Below are positions 44,932-53,981 of a stretch of DNA of 64,000 bases, in pieces (the stretch's first letter is position 1; every line of letters starts with the position of its first letter). Under the pieces are notes generated by a model that made no database searches, was not told the origin of the DNA, and was given only the letters and a program-made list of their open reading frames with translations. Made by a program: the position numbers and the translations under genes. The stretch lies in NCBI GenBank assembly GCA_913775095.1, contig CAJYIW010000023.1:1-64000 (forward strand). Reading direction: 5' to 3'. The stretch comes from an uncultured Siphonobacter sp. GTDB taxonomy: Bacteria; Bacteroidota; Bacteroidia; Cytophagales; Spirosomataceae.

Positions 44932-45972
44932 ATGAGAAAAACTTTTCTTATTCTGGGGGGCTGCCTGCTGACACTAGGCTGGCAAAGCCTTCAGGCTCAA
45001 ACCGATTCGCTGCTGACGAGTTCCAAAGCTCCACTGATTGAAAAAAGTGGACGCAAGACGGTTCTGGACGAACTCAACGAAAAAAAGAATAAGATCCGGC
45101 AGGCCTTTACCAGTAAAGAAAATTTTAAAAAAGCTGCTCTGGAGGGCGTATCGGCCGGAGCGGGCGTATCTTCTCCGCTGGGTGAGCTGAATACAGATGG
45201 GCTGCCGGCTGATCTGGGACTTAAAGTTTCCGGTAAGTCTCGTAAAAAGAACAAGAAGACCGCTAATAAGTTTTCGCGGGATTCGTACGAAGGCGTGAGC
45301 ATTACCCACATTACAAACCGTCTGGGCTCGGGAGACAAAGTAACCGTAGAGGAATTTTTTGTACTGAAAACCTACGAGGCTCCCAGCGTTTACGTACGGG
45401 ATATTCACTGGTTCGATTACAAAGCCCATCGTATTTTAACGACTCCCATTAAAGACAAAGCATACGCTCAGATTTTACACGGGCCCTACCGACGCTTTAA
45501 AGGAGATCATCTGGAAGAAGAAGGGTACTATTACATGGGAAGCAAGCACGGCCGCTGGGAACGCTACGGCCGGGATGTGGACGGCGATGAGGGCTTGATG
45601 GACAAGCAGATTTACGACAAGGGCTTCCCCCATGAATCAGAGATTACCTATTATGATGCGGCTAAGACCAAGATCAAAGAAGTAATTCCTAAAATGCACG
45701 GGCATTACACGGGCCTTTACCGTTCTTTTTACGAAGGGGGACAGTTGAAGGAAGAAGGCAACATGGACGATTCCGTGCGGGTGAAGCTCTGGCGGGAATA
45801 CCATCAGTTCGGTTCGGGCGGCCGCACCAAACGCGATGTGCAGTACGGAATAGATAAATACGAACAAACAGAACCCTTTGTCCTGCGGGAATACGACAAC
45901 CGCGGCAAGCTTCTTTACGAAAATAAAAACAAGCCTAAGAAGGAAGAAGAGCAAACCTCGGAGCGTTTTTGA
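44932..45972 (+). CDS. Exported protein with MORN-like repeats
   Basis: A 346-residue exported protein: signal peptide ending LQAQ (about 22), a basic, low-complexity stretch (residues 30-110), and then MORN-like units: HGPYRRFKGDHLEEEGYYY, MGSKHGRWERYGRDVDGDEG, HGHYTGLYRSFYEGGQLKEE, GNMDDSVRVKLWREYH. Such repeats appear in YwqK-type proteins, sometimes called antitoxins without support here. Function unknown. It diverges from fcl. Confidence 0.75.
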   Translation: MRKTFLILGGCLLTLGWQSLQAQTDSLLTSSKAPLIEKSGRKTVLDELNEKKNKIRQAFTSKENFKKAALEGVSAGAGVSSPLGELNTDGLPADLGLKVSGKSRKKNKKTANKFSRDSYEGVSITHITNRLGSGDKVTVEEFFVLKTYEAPSVYVRDIHWFDYKAHRILTTPIKDKAYAQILHGPYRRFKGDHLEEEGYYYMGSKHGRWERYGRDVDGDEGLMDKQIYDKGFPHESEITYYDAAKTKIKEVIPKMHGHYTGLYRSFYEGGQLKEEGNMDDSVRVKLWREYHQFGSGGRTKRDVQYGIDKYEQTEPFVLREYDNRGKLLYENKNKPKKEEEQTSERF

Positions 45973-46077
45973 TCTGGTTCAGGTTAAAAACACTAGGGGG
46001 AGGCCTCCGAAAATTAGGTTTTCAACTAAAAATATTCATAAAAGTGACGCCTTCTGCAAAAAATGATTTTTCTACCG

Positions 46078-46108
46078 TTGTAAAAATCAGCAGATTGGCC
46101 TAACTTTG
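46078..46108 (+). promoter_or_regulatory. Promoter of the DUF177-rpmF operon
   Basis: TTG (46078-46080), a 20-base spacer and TAACTTTG (46101-46108) match the Bacteroidota consensus exactly. Transcription should start near 46115, after the alternative TTG start codon at 46106, which proves that codon is not used. Confidence 0.85.
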
Positions 46109-46126
46109 CGAGCCTTTTTGACAGCA

Positions 46127-46684
46127 ATGACTAATTCGAAGGAAATCCGTAAGTATGATGTGGATATTCTCCAGTTAGAGAATAAGCATTATGACTTTGA
46201 GTTTGAGGGAGGAGAGGAGTTTTTCAAAGCTCTGGAGCAGGATCTAATCACCAAAGGGCAGTTTAAAGCGAAAGTAGGTCTGGATAAATCCTCCACCATG
46301 CTTCAGCTAAACTTTGATATTCAGGGAACGTATGAGTTGATCTGCGACAGAAGCCTGGATACCTTTAATGAACCATTTCACTCGAAAGAAAAGCAGATTC
46401 TCAAGTTTGGAGACAAAGCTGAGCAGCTTTCTGATGAAATTGAGCTCATTCCCTGGGATACGGCTACGGTTAACCTGGCCCGGTTTATTTTCGATTTTAT
46501 CGGATTAACCGTTCCCATGAAGAAACTTCATCCGCGTTTTCGTTCACAGACCAGTGAAGACGAAGAGGAGGATGAAAGTAATGAAACCCTGGTTTATACC
46601 TCGCTGGAAGGGCAGGAAGAACAGGAACCCGAAGTAGATCCCCGTTGGGAAGCACTGAAAAAGCTGAAAAACGGCTCTAAATAG
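46127..46684 (+). CDS. DUF177 (YceD-like) protein
   Basis: A 185-residue DUF177 protein, normally found just upstream of rpmF, as here. YceD-type proteins are linked to 23S rRNA biogenesis. Visible conserved parts: VDILQLENKHYDFEFEGGEE (11-30), the beta segments TMLQLNFDIQGTYELICDRS with a single Cys in place of a CxxC pair, and an acidic C-terminal stretch (TSEDEEEDESNE). I begin at the ATG at 46127 (MTNSKEIRKYD) because the promoter overlaps the upstream TTG. Confidence 0.85.
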   Translation: MTNSKEIRKYDVDILQLENKHYDFEFEGGEEFFKALEQDLITKGQFKAKVGLDKSSTMLQLNFDIQGTYELICDRSLDTFNEPFHSKEKQILKFGDKAEQLSDEIELIPWDTATVNLARFIFDFIGLTVPMKKLHPRFRSQTSEDEEEDESNETLVYTSLEGQEEQEPEVDPRWEALKKLKNGSK

Positions 46685-46771
46685 GCAGTATTAAATAAAG
46701 AGTATTCAAAATCGATCAATAGATAACAACGGCCCGACGCTCTGGCGGAAGGCTCATAAATTGAGAACAAC

Positions 46772-46966
46772 ATGGCACACCCTAAACGCCGTCACTCCAG
46801 CACCCGTCGCGATAAACGTCGTACACACGATAACCTGACCCCTATGCAGTTAGCAACGGATGCTACTACGGGCGAAGTTCACCTGTACCACCGTGCACAC
46901 GTACACGAAGGAAACCTGTACTACCGCGGTAAAGTGGTAGTTGAGAACTACAAAGCAAACGCCTAA
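46772..46966 (+). CDS. rpmF: 50S ribosomal protein L32
   Basis: A 64-residue ribosomal protein. The N-terminus [19 protein letters not shown] is the classical L32 start (MAVPKRRxSxxRrxxRR), and the rest [19 protein letters not shown] fits the family. The zinc-binding cysteines of some L32 forms are absent, as in the C-minus paralogue type. It lies between DUF177 and plsX, the usual order. Confidence 0.95.
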   Translation: MAHPKRRHSSTRRDKRRTHDNLTPMQLATDATTGEVHLYHRAHVHEGNLYYRGKVVVENYKANA

Positions 46967-46980
46967 TTTGTGGCGTTTAA

Positions 46981-47070
46981 AATGGTTAATTGTTGATTAA
47001 CTAATTATGAATTCGTGAGTAAAGGCGGGTTCTAGTTGGGAACAATCAGCAATTAACCATTTATTTTTTT
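46981..47070 (+). terminator. Large stem-loop with T tract between rpmF and plsX
   Basis: AATGGTTAATTGTTGATT (46981-46998) and its complement AATCAGCAATTAACCATT (47044-47061, one mismatch) enclose a 45-base loop; a seven-T run follows at 47064-47070. It may terminate the rpmF transcript, or be the remnant of a small inverted-repeat element. Confidence 0.6.
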
Positions 47071-47081
47071 GGCGAAACGCT

Positions 47082-47089
47082 TATTTTTG
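47082..47089 (+). promoter_or_regulatory. Candidate -7 box of plsX
   Basis: TATTTTTG fits TAnnTTTG and lies 27 bases before the ATG at 47116; the -33 element would be TTA instead of TTG. Confidence 0.45.
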
Positions 47090-47115
47090 CCCGCCACCAA
47101 ATATTGGTTACCTGG

Positions 47116-48051
47116 ATGAAGATTGCAGTAGACGCTATGGGGGGCGACTTCGCCCCAAAAGCAGTTGTTGAAGGAGCCTTATTGGCTGCATCGGAATTAC
47201 CCGAATCGGTTCGGATCGTACTTATCGGTGATCAGACGGCTATCCAGGACATTCTGGGTGATCGCACTTTGCCTGCTTCGATTGAAATTGTACACACCAC
47301 GGAAGTGATCTCCATGGGAGAACACCCCACCAAAGCTCTTTCCCAAAAGCCTAACTCCAGCATAAGCGTTGGGTTCAAACTTTTGAAGGAACGCGTGGTG
47401 GATGCGTTCTGTTCCGCGGGAAATACGGGAGCTATGCACGTAGGAGCCCTGTTCAGCGTAAAAGCCGTAGAAGGGCTGGTTCGTCCGGCTATCGTCGGTT
47501 TTGCTCCGCAGGTTTCCGGAAAAATGGCCGTATTGCTTGATATTGGAGCCAATGCCGACTGTAAACCAGAAACCCTGGAACAGTTTGGTGAGATTGGTTC
47601 CCTGTACGCTCAATACGCTCATGGTGTAGAGAAGCCCCGGGTTGCCCTGGTTAACATTGGCGAAGAAGAACAAAAGGGATCTCTCGTGGCTCAGGCGGCT
47701 TATCAGCTCATGAAAGCCAGCAAGAAATACAACTTCATTGGAAATATTGAAGGAAAAGATCTCTTTACGGATAAAGCCGATGTCATCGTCTGTGACGGAT
47801 TTACGGGGAACGTAATTCTGAAGATGGGGGAATCGATTTACGATATTTTAAGTAGTCGGCAGGTGGATGATGAGTTTGTCAACCACATGAATTATGAAGC
47901 AGCGGGTGGAAGCCCCATTCTGGGCGTGAACGGGAACGTTATTATTGCTCACGGAATCTCTTCTCCGTTAGCCATTAAAAACATGATTCATCTGGCCAAA
48001 CGTCAAATCGACTCTGAGGTCTCTACTAAGATTAAGCAAGCTTTAAGTTAG
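47116..48051 (+). CDS. plsX: Phosphate acyltransferase PlsX
   Basis: PlsX makes acyl-phosphate from acyl-ACP for phospholipid synthesis. The 311 residues start [20 protein letters not shown] (ATG at 47116; an upstream TTG at 47104 is unlikely). Family motifs: [41 protein letters not shown] and [11 protein letters not shown]. It precedes fabH and shares the fatty-acid/phospholipid block with accB and accC. Confidence 0.95.
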   Translation: MKIAVDAMGGDFAPKAVVEGALLAASELPESVRIVLIGDQTAIQDILGDRTLPASIEIVHTTEVISMGEHPTKALSQKPNSSISVGFKLLKERVVDAFCSAGNTGAMHVGALFSVKAVEGLVRPAIVGFAPQVSGKMAVLLDIGANADCKPETLEQFGEIGSLYAQYAHGVEKPRVALVNIGEEEQKGSLVAQAAYQLMKASKKYNFIGNIEGKDLFTDKADVIVCDGFTGNVILKMGESIYDILSSRQVDDEFVNHMNYEAAGGSPILGVNGNVIIAHGISSPLAIKNMIHLAKRQIDSEVSTKIKQALS

Positions 48052-48058
48052 CCAGAAG

Positions 48059-48098
48059 GCATGAGTCACGTCTCTAAACGAATGACTCATGCTTTTTT
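48059..48098 (+). terminator. Intrinsic terminator between plsX and fabH
   Basis: GCATGAGTCA and TGACTCATGC form a 10-bp perfect stem with a 14-base loop, followed by six T. It lies 8 bases after plsX and 16 before fabH, so fabH needs read-through or a promoter in the hairpin region. Confidence 0.8.
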
Positions 48099-48113
48099 GC
48101 TTTAATAGATACT

Positions 48114-49100
48114 ATGAAAATCACTGCAGCGATCACGGGCGTTCAGGGTTACGTGCCTGATTACGTACTGACGAACGAAGAGCTTTCTACCCTGGTTGAC
48201 ACATCGGACGAATGGATTACCAGTCGAACGGGAATCAAAGAACGCCGAATCTTAAAGGGCGAAGGGCAGGGAACTTCCGTAATGGCCATTGAAGCAGTGA
48301 AAGGCTTGCTGGCTAAGACCCAAACTACCCCCGAAGAAGTAGATTTACTCCTTTGTGCAACCGTTACACCGGATTATGTGTTTCCTTCTACGGCCAATCT
48401 GATTGCCGCAGGAAGTGGGTTAGGTCATATTCCCAGTTTTGATTTAGGAGCGGCCTGCTCTGGTTTTCTCTATGCCTTAACGGTTGGGTCTCAATTCATC
48501 GAAACGGGTAAGTACCGCAAGGTCATCGTGGTAGGAGCCGATAAAATGTCATCCATCGTTGATTATACGGATCGGACCACCTGCGTTCTTTTCGGAGACG
48601 GAGCCGGAGCCGTGATGCTCGAACCCAGCACGTCTGGTAATGGCATCATTGATTCCCAGATCTATTCAGACGGTAGTGGCGTTTCTCATTTATTCCAGAA
48701 AGCCGGGGGCAGTAAATACCCACCCTCGCTGGAGACGATTCAGAATCGCGAGCATTATGCCCGCCAGGAAGGACAGGCCGTCTTTAAATTTGCCGTTGTT
48801 CGGATGGCTGAGGCGGCGGCTGAAATCATGGAGCGGAATAACCTGAAAGGCGATGACGTCGCCTGGCTGGTACCGCATCAGGCCAACAAGCGAATTATTG
48901 ATGCGACGGCTCAGCGAATGGGCATTGGCCCTGAAAAAGTGATGCTGAACATCCATCGGTACGGAAACACGACCGCCGCTACCATTCCCTTGTGTTTATG
49001 GGATTACGAAAGTCAGTTGAATCCCGGCGATAATCTGGTTCTGGCTGCCTTCGGTGGTGGTTTTACCTGGGGCTCGGTTTATCTGAAGTGGGGGAAATAG
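48114..49100 (+). CDS. fabH: Beta-ketoacyl-ACP synthase III
   Basis: FabH starts fatty-acid synthesis by condensing acetyl-CoA (or a branched acyl-CoA) with malonyl-ACP. The 328 residues carry the catalytic triad: Cys115 in [12 protein letters not shown], His in [11 protein letters not shown], and Asn in [10 protein letters not shown]. The start sequence [19 protein letters not shown] and [16 protein letters not shown] are typical. It follows plsX across a terminator. Confidence 0.95.
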   Translation: MKITAAITGVQGYVPDYVLTNEELSTLVDTSDEWITSRTGIKERRILKGEGQGTSVMAIEAVKGLLAKTQTTPEEVDLLLCATVTPDYVFPSTANLIAAGSGLGHIPSFDLGAACSGFLYALTVGSQFIETGKYRKVIVVGADKMSSIVDYTDRTTCVLFGDGAGAVMLEPSTSGNGIIDSQIYSDGSGVSHLFQKAGGSKYPPSLETIQNREHYARQEGQAVFKFAVVRMAEAAAEIMERNNLKGDDVAWLVPHQANKRIIDATAQRMGIGPEKVMLNIHRYGNTTAATIPLCLWDYESQLNPGDNLVLAAFGGGFTWGSVYLKWGK

Positions 49101-49242
49101 GTTTTACAGCCTACGCTCCGCAGGGACGGGATTCATTTTCTGATATTTACATAAACTGTTGAGGCACCTTTCAGCCGAAGGCAGAAAAATGCCTTATCAG
49201 GCAGATGGGGCATTTCACGATTATAACTGATAACTCTTTTTC

Positions 49243-49806
49243 ATGGCAACGACCGCAGACATTAAGAATGGCCTGGTCATCAATTACAATAACGACCTGT
49301 TCCAAATTGTTGAATTTTTGCACGTAAAGCCCGGTAAAGGCCCTGCTTTCGTTCGTACGAAACTTCGGAACTTAACTACGGGACGCGTCATTGATAACAC
49401 GTTCAACTCGGGCGTGGCGATCTATCCCGTTCGGGTGGAACGTCGTACGTTCCAGTACCTGTATCAGGATGAAACCGGATTCAACTTCATGGATACGGAA
49501 ACGTTTGATCAGATTACGCTCGACGGAAAAATCGTTACGGGTGCTGATTTGATGAAAGAAGGTCAGAACGTAGAAATCCTGATCAATACGGAAACCGAAG
49601 CTCCCCTGACGATGGAGATGCCTCCGTTTGTGGAGCTGGAAGTAACCTATGCCGAACCTGGCATCCGTGGCGATACGGCTAACTCTCCCAAGAAACCCGT
49701 TGAAGTAGAAACTGGAGCTAAAATCATGGTTCCTCTCTTCATCGAACAGGGACAGAAAATCAAAATTGATACCCGTACTTACGATTACGTGGAACGCGTA
49801 AAGTAA
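49243..49806 (+). CDS. efp: Translation elongation factor P
   Basis: EF-P relieves ribosome stalling at proline runs. The 187 residues show the three-domain family pattern; the tip loop HVKPGKGPAFVRTKLRN has Lys32, which in many bacteria is modified. KIDTRTYDYVERVK is the usual C-terminus. No modification enzyme (EpmA/EpmB) is adjacent. It is followed by accB and accC, a common arrangement. Confidence 0.97.
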   Translation: MATTADIKNGLVINYNNDLFQIVEFLHVKPGKGPAFVRTKLRNLTTGRVIDNTFNSGVAIYPVRVERRTFQYLYQDETGFNFMDTETFDQITLDGKIVTGADLMKEGQNVEILINTETEAPLTMEMPPFVELEVTYAEPGIRGDTANSPKKPVEVETGAKIMVPLFIEQGQKIKIDTRTYDYVERVK

Positions 49807-49897
49807 CAGTTGTTTAGTCATCCCTCCGGGGAATTGCGGTTTTACCATTCAACTGAGTTTTATTTAACGATTCAAAAGTTCTTCAAAAACATCCGAA

Positions 49898-50371
49898 ATG
49901 GAAACTAAAGACATACAGCACCTACTTGATTTCATTGCTCAGTCGAATCTTGACGAAGTGAACATTGAAACCAATGACCTGAAGATCAGCGTGAAACGGT
50001 ACGGAACGGTTGCTCATGTAGCCGCTCCAGCTCCGGTGGCAGCCCCCGTAGCAGCGGCTCCGGCTCCCGTAGCGGCAGCTCCCGCAGCAGCAGCCCAGGC
50101 TCCCGTAGCCGCCGAAGCTCCCGCTTCTAACCTGATTACGGTTAAATCTCCCATGATTGGTACGTTCTACCGTTCCGGTAGCCCTGACGCTCCTTCATTC
50201 GTGGAAGTAGGTACTGAAATCAAACCAGGAAAAGTGGTTTGCATCATCGAAGCCATGAAACTGTTCAACGAGATCGAATCGGAAGTATCGGGTCGTATCG
50301 TGAAGGTACTGGTGGAAAATGCTACACCTGTAGAATTTGATCAGCCTTTATTTCTGGTTGAGCCCGTTTAG
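49898..50371 (+). CDS. accB: Acetyl-CoA carboxylase biotin carboxyl carrier protein
   Basis: AccB carries biotin between the carboxylase and transferase of acetyl-CoA carboxylase. The 157 residues begin METKDIQHLLDFIAQSNLDE, have an Ala/Pro linker (about 41-78), and a biotinyl domain with the biotin-accepting Lys121 in IIEAMKLFNEIES. It lies just ahead of accC; a small CAGGGA/TCCCTG hairpin stands in the gap between them. Confidence 0.97.
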   Translation: METKDIQHLLDFIAQSNLDEVNIETNDLKISVKRYGTVAHVAAPAPVAAPVAAAPAPVAAAPAAAAQAPVAAEAPASNLITVKSPMIGTFYRSGSPDAPSFVEVGTEIKPGKVVCIIEAMKLFNEIESEVSGRIVKVLVENATPVEFDQPLFLVEPV

Positions 50372-50440
50372 GTAGGTTCAGGGACAATTCCCTGCGTACG
50401 TAAAAGACCTGAGTATTAACCTAAACATTACCTTAACTGT

Positions 50441-51781
50441 ATGTTTAAAAAGATATTGATCGCGAACCGTGGCGAAATTGCCCTTCGCATTATCCGCACC
50501 TGCCGGGAAATGGGAATCAAAACGGTAGCTGTGTATTCAACAGCGGATCGTGAAAGCTTACACGTTCGCTTTGCTGACGAAGCGGTATGCATTGGACCTC
50601 CAACCAGCCGCCAGTCTTACCTGAATATTCCCAGCCTGATTTCTGCCGCTGAAGTAACGGGAGCGGATGCTATCCACCCCGGTTACGGCTTTTTGTCAGA
50701 AAATGCTGAGTTCTCTCAGATCTGCCGCGAATACGGAATCAAATTCATCGGAGCAACGCCCGAGCAGATTAACTCCATGGGCGATAAGGCTACGGCCAAA
50801 GCAACCATGAAGGCGGCGGGAGTTCCCGTCATTCCTGGTTCGGATGGTCTGCTTGACTCACTGGAGCAGGGAATTGAACTGGCCCGTGACATTTATCCCG
50901 TGATTATCAAAGCTACTGCCGGTGGTGGTGGCCGTGGTATGCGGGTGATTCGCGAAGAAGCTGAATTCGAGAAAGCCTGGAATGATGCTCGTAACGAGTC
51001 CCTGGCCGCGTTTGGTAACGATGGGATGTACATGGAGAAATTCGTTGAAGATCCCCGTCACATCGAAATCCAGATCGTAGGCGATCAGTTCGGTAAAGTA
51101 TGTCACCTCTCGGAACGTGATTGCTCCATCCAGCGTCGTCACCAGAAACTGGTGGAAGAAACGCCTTCACCGATCATTACGCCCGAACTCCGGGCTCAAA
51201 TGGGTGAAGCAGCCATTAAGGGTGCCGCTGCCATTGGGTATGAGGGAGCCGGTACGATTGAATTCCTGGTGGATAAGCACGGCAAGTTCTACTTCATGGA
51301 GATGAACACCCGTATTCAGGTCGAACACCCGATTACGGAGCAGGTAACTAATTTTGATTTGATTAAAGAGCAAATCAAAGTAGCCGCCGGCGTACCCATC
51401 TCGGGACAGAACTATACGCCTCAGCTGTACTCCATGGAGTGCCGGATTAACGCCGAAGACTCCGGAAATGGCTTCCGTCCTTCACCCGGCAAAATTACCA
51501 CGTTACATATCCCCGGTGGGATTGGCGTGCGGGTAGACAGTCACGTGTATACGGGTTATACCATTCCTCCCAACTACGACTCCATGATCGCTAAGCTGAT
51601 TGTGACGGGACAAAGCCGGGAAGAAGTCATCACCCGCATGAAACGGGCGTTATCCGAATTCGTAATTGAAGGAGTGAAAACGACGATTCCTTTCCACCTG
51701 CGTCTGATGGATGATGCTGGATTCCAGTCCGGAAACTTTACCACCCAGTACCTGAATGATTTTGACTTCAGCGGGTTATAA
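50441..51781 (+). CDS. accC: Acetyl-CoA carboxylase biotin carboxylase subunit
   Basis: AccC carboxylates AccB-biotin with ATP and bicarbonate. The 446 residues start [20 protein letters not shown] and contain [11 protein letters not shown]-type glycine loop ([13 protein letters not shown]), [13 protein letters not shown]-like segment ([13 protein letters not shown]), [16 protein letters not shown], and [16 protein letters not shown]. Normal length, last gene of the rpmF-to-accC block, closed by a strong terminator. Confidence 0.97.
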   Translation: MFKKILIANRGEIALRIIRTCREMGIKTVAVYSTADRESLHVRFADEAVCIGPPTSRQSYLNIPSLISAAEVTGADAIHPGYGFLSENAEFSQICREYGIKFIGATPEQINSMGDKATAKATMKAAGVPVIPGSDGLLDSLEQGIELARDIYPVIIKATAGGGGRGMRVIREEAEFEKAWNDARNESLAAFGNDGMYMEKFVEDPRHIEIQIVGDQFGKVCHLSERDCSIQRRHQKLVEETPSPIITPELRAQMGEAAIKGAAAIGYEGAGTIEFLVDKHGKFYFMEMNTRIQVEHPITEQVTNFDLIKEQIKVAAGVPISGQNYTPQLYSMECRINAEDSGNGFRPSPGKITTLHIPGGIGVRVDSHVYTGYTIPPNYDSMIAKLIVTGQSREEVITRMKRALSEFVIEGVKTTIPFHLRLMDDAGFQSGNFTTQYLNDFDFSGL

Positions 51782-51804
51782 GATAGCGTAACAGCGAACA
51801 CTGT

Positions 51805-51842
51805 CAGACAAAGGCCGGAGCATTCCGGCCTTTGTCTGTTTA
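51805..51842 (+). terminator. Terminator of accC
   Basis: CAGACAAAGGCCGGA and TCCGGCCTTTGTCTG form a 15-bp perfect stem with a GCAT loop, followed by TTTAG. Confidence 0.88.
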
Positions 51843-51962
51843 GAAGAATCAATGGGCAGTCGTGCCGCCGTTTGAAGCGGGTTGGTCCTGTTTTTACTCC
51901 GTAACTCTGGTTAGATGAGTCATGTGCTTTATCTTTACATTCCCCATTAAAATTGTAGACTA

Positions 51963-53411
51963 ATGAGCCGGATTAAATCCATTACTTCCCTACAGGCGGA
52001 AGCTGCCGAGCAGGGCAGTCACACGTTAAAACGCAGCCTGGGTTCCTGGAATCTCATTGCCATCGGTATTGGAGTCATCATTGGTGCCGGACTGTTTTCG
52101 TTAACGGGTATTGCCGCCGCGAATAACACGGGGCCAGCGGTAGTACTTTCGTTTTTGCTGGCGGCGGTAGGCTGTACCTTCAGTGCCCTTTGCTACGCCG
52201 AGTTTGCCTCCATGGTACCCGTGGCGGGCAGTGCATACACCTACGCCTATGCCACCATGGGGGAGTTGTTTGCCTGGATTATTGGCTGGGATTTAATCTT
52301 GGAGTATTCCGTCGGAGCTGCAACCGTTTCGATCAGCTGGTCACAGTATCTGGTGAAGTTTCTGTCTTCCTACGGGATCCATCTGCCCGCTGAGCTGGTC
52401 ATGGGTCCCTTTGAGGAAGTAACCCTGGCCAGTGGTGAAACCGTGCACGGGATTGTTAACCTTCCTTCACTGCTCATTCTCTGGATCATAACGGCTATTA
52501 TCATTCGAGGCATTCAGGGTTCCGCCTGGATCAATGGCGTGATTGTCGCCATTAAAATCGCCGTAGTCATTGTCTTTATTATCTTGGGTCTCCAGTACAT
52601 TGACGTAGCTAACTATCACCCCTTTATCCCCGAAAATACGGGCACTTTTGGAGAGTTTGGCTACAGCGGCATTCTTCGCGGAGCCGGGGTTATCTTTTTT
52701 GTTTTCATCGGCTTTGACATCGTCGCGGCCATGGCTCAGGAAGCCCGCAATCCGCAGAAAACCATGCCCATTGGCATCATGGGATCCTTGGGAATCTGTA
52801 CGGTATTATTCATTGCCTTCGGATTTGTGCTAACGGGCATGGCTCATTATACCGAATTTAAAAACAGTGCGGCACCCATTGCCGTAGCCATCGCCAAAAC
52901 GCCTTACCAATGGCTTCAGAAGTTAATTCTGGTCGGTATTATGATCGGTTACACCTCCGTCATCATGGTAGACTTACTGGGGCAGTCCCGCGTGTTTTAT
53001 ACCATGAGTAAGGATGGGTTACTGCCGAAAGTTTTTTCAAGCCTGCATCCACGTTTTCAGACGCCTTATAAATCCAATCTTTTGCTGTGCACGTTCATCA
53101 GTCTTTTTGCCGGATTTATGCCCATTCATATTGTAGGAGAAATGGTAAGTATCGGTACCTTGCTGGCTTTCGTAATGGTATGTCTGGGCATAATTGTCAT
53201 GCGGAAGAAGCTGCCGGATGCTCCGCGTCCTTTCCGGACGCCCTGGGTTCCGGTAGTTCCCATTCTGGGCATTCTGACCTGTCTGCTCATGATGGTTTCG
53301 CTACCGCTGGATACCTGGATTCGTCTGATTGTATGGCTGCTGATTGGCTTTGTAATCTATTTTTTCTACGGCAGAAAACGCAGTAAACTGAACACTGAAC
53401 CGGAACATTAA
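51963..53411 (+). CDS. APC-family (CAT-like) amino-acid permease
   Basis: A 482-residue inner-membrane transporter with about 12-14 helices. The first helix region WNLIAIGIGVIIGAGLFSLTG (28-48) has the APC substrate-binding GxGxG signature; later segments FIGFDIVAAMAQEARNPQKT and SRVFYTMSKDGLLPK are typical of cationic amino-acid transporters. It probably takes up an amino acid by H+ symport; the substrate is not readable. Single gene. Confidence 0.9.
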   Translation: MSRIKSITSLQAEAAEQGSHTLKRSLGSWNLIAIGIGVIIGAGLFSLTGIAAANNTGPAVVLSFLLAAVGCTFSALCYAEFASMVPVAGSAYTYAYATMGELFAWIIGWDLILEYSVGAATVSISWSQYLVKFLSSYGIHLPAELVMGPFEEVTLASGETVHGIVNLPSLLILWIITAIIIRGIQGSAWINGVIVAIKIAVVIVFIILGLQYIDVANYHPFIPENTGTFGEFGYSGILRGAGVIFFVFIGFDIVAAMAQEARNPQKTMPIGIMGSLGICTVLFIAFGFVLTGMAHYTEFKNSAAPIAVAIAKTPYQWLQKLILVGIMIGYTSVIMVDLLGQSRVFYTMSKDGLLPKVFSSLHPRFQTPYKSNLLLCTFISLFAGFMPIHIVGEMVSIGTLLAFVMVCLGIIVMRKKLPDAPRPFRTPWVPVVPILGILTCLLMMVSLPLDTWIRLIVWLLIGFVIYFFYGRKRSKLNTEPEH

Positions 53412-53489
53412 TTTCGGGTACGTTTATGGGCAGGATCAGGAATAGGGAGTATATTTCGCTGAAATATTCACCTCCATTAATTAACCTGT

Positions 53490-53918
53490 ATGCTCTCAAA
53501 ATTATCTTTCCTGACGGGCTTCTTATTGCTGGGCTTTGTTGCTCAGGCCCAAACCATTACGGCTTCGGCCGATTCGGCCAAAGTAGTGTTTTACCGGGGT
53601 AGTCAGATGTACCGGGCGGCTATGAACTTTACCATTCGGGCTAATGGTGAAGAACAGTGCCGCATCAGTAACAAACGCTACTTTGTGTACACGACCTTAC
53701 CTAACACGGTAAAGTTTACGTCGGTCATGGGTGGCCTGAACATTCCGGATAAGGAAGTGCTGGAACTTACGCTTGAAAAAGGCAAGGTGTATTACGTACA
53801 ATGTGATATCAAAACCAGTTTTTTAACCGACCGGATTGAAATGACGGAAGTAACGGAATCCACGGGCAAAAAGAAAATAGTAAACCTGAAGCCCGATAAC
53901 TGCATGAAATCCAAATAG
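53490..53918 (+). CDS. DUF2846-like exported protein
   Basis: A 142-residue exported protein: signal peptide ending AQAQ (about 21), then a DUF2846-type pattern (AKVVFYRGSQMYRAAMNFTI, YFVYTTLPNTVKFTS, LELTLEKGKVYYVQCDI, IEMTEVTESTGKKKIV). DUF2846 proteins are small secreted or lipid-anchored beta proteins of unknown function. Cysteines at 53-56 region (QCR) and in VQCDI could form a disulfide. Convergent with the esterase gene. Confidence 0.7.
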   Translation: MLSKLSFLTGFLLLGFVAQAQTITASADSAKVVFYRGSQMYRAAMNFTIRANGEEQCRISNKRYFVYTTLPNTVKFTSVMGGLNIPDKEVLELTLEKGKVYYVQCDIKTSFLTDRIEMTEVTESTGKKKIVNLKPDNCMKSK

Positions 53919-53939
53919 CCGGAAATTGGATTAGATATT

Positions 53940-53979
53940 ACAAAGGAGAAGTTCAGTGCTGAACTTCTCCTTTGTGTTT
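53940..53979. terminator. Bidirectional terminator between DUF2846-like and esterase genes
   Basis: ACAAAGGAGAAGTTCAG and CTGAACTTCTCCTTTGT form a 17-bp perfect stem with a 2-base (TG) centre; a T tract follows on the plus strand. Confidence 0.88.
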
Positions 53980-53981
53980 TA

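Noticed and set aside
44932-45972. Toxin-antitoxin antitoxin (YwqK name)
   Set aside because: Only MORN-like repeats are present, with a signal peptide and no partner toxin gene.
47197-47673. 158-residue minus-strand ORF
   Set aside because: Antisense to plsX, which is unambiguous.
49372-49848. 158-residue minus-strand ORF
   Set aside because: Antisense to efp, which is unambiguous.
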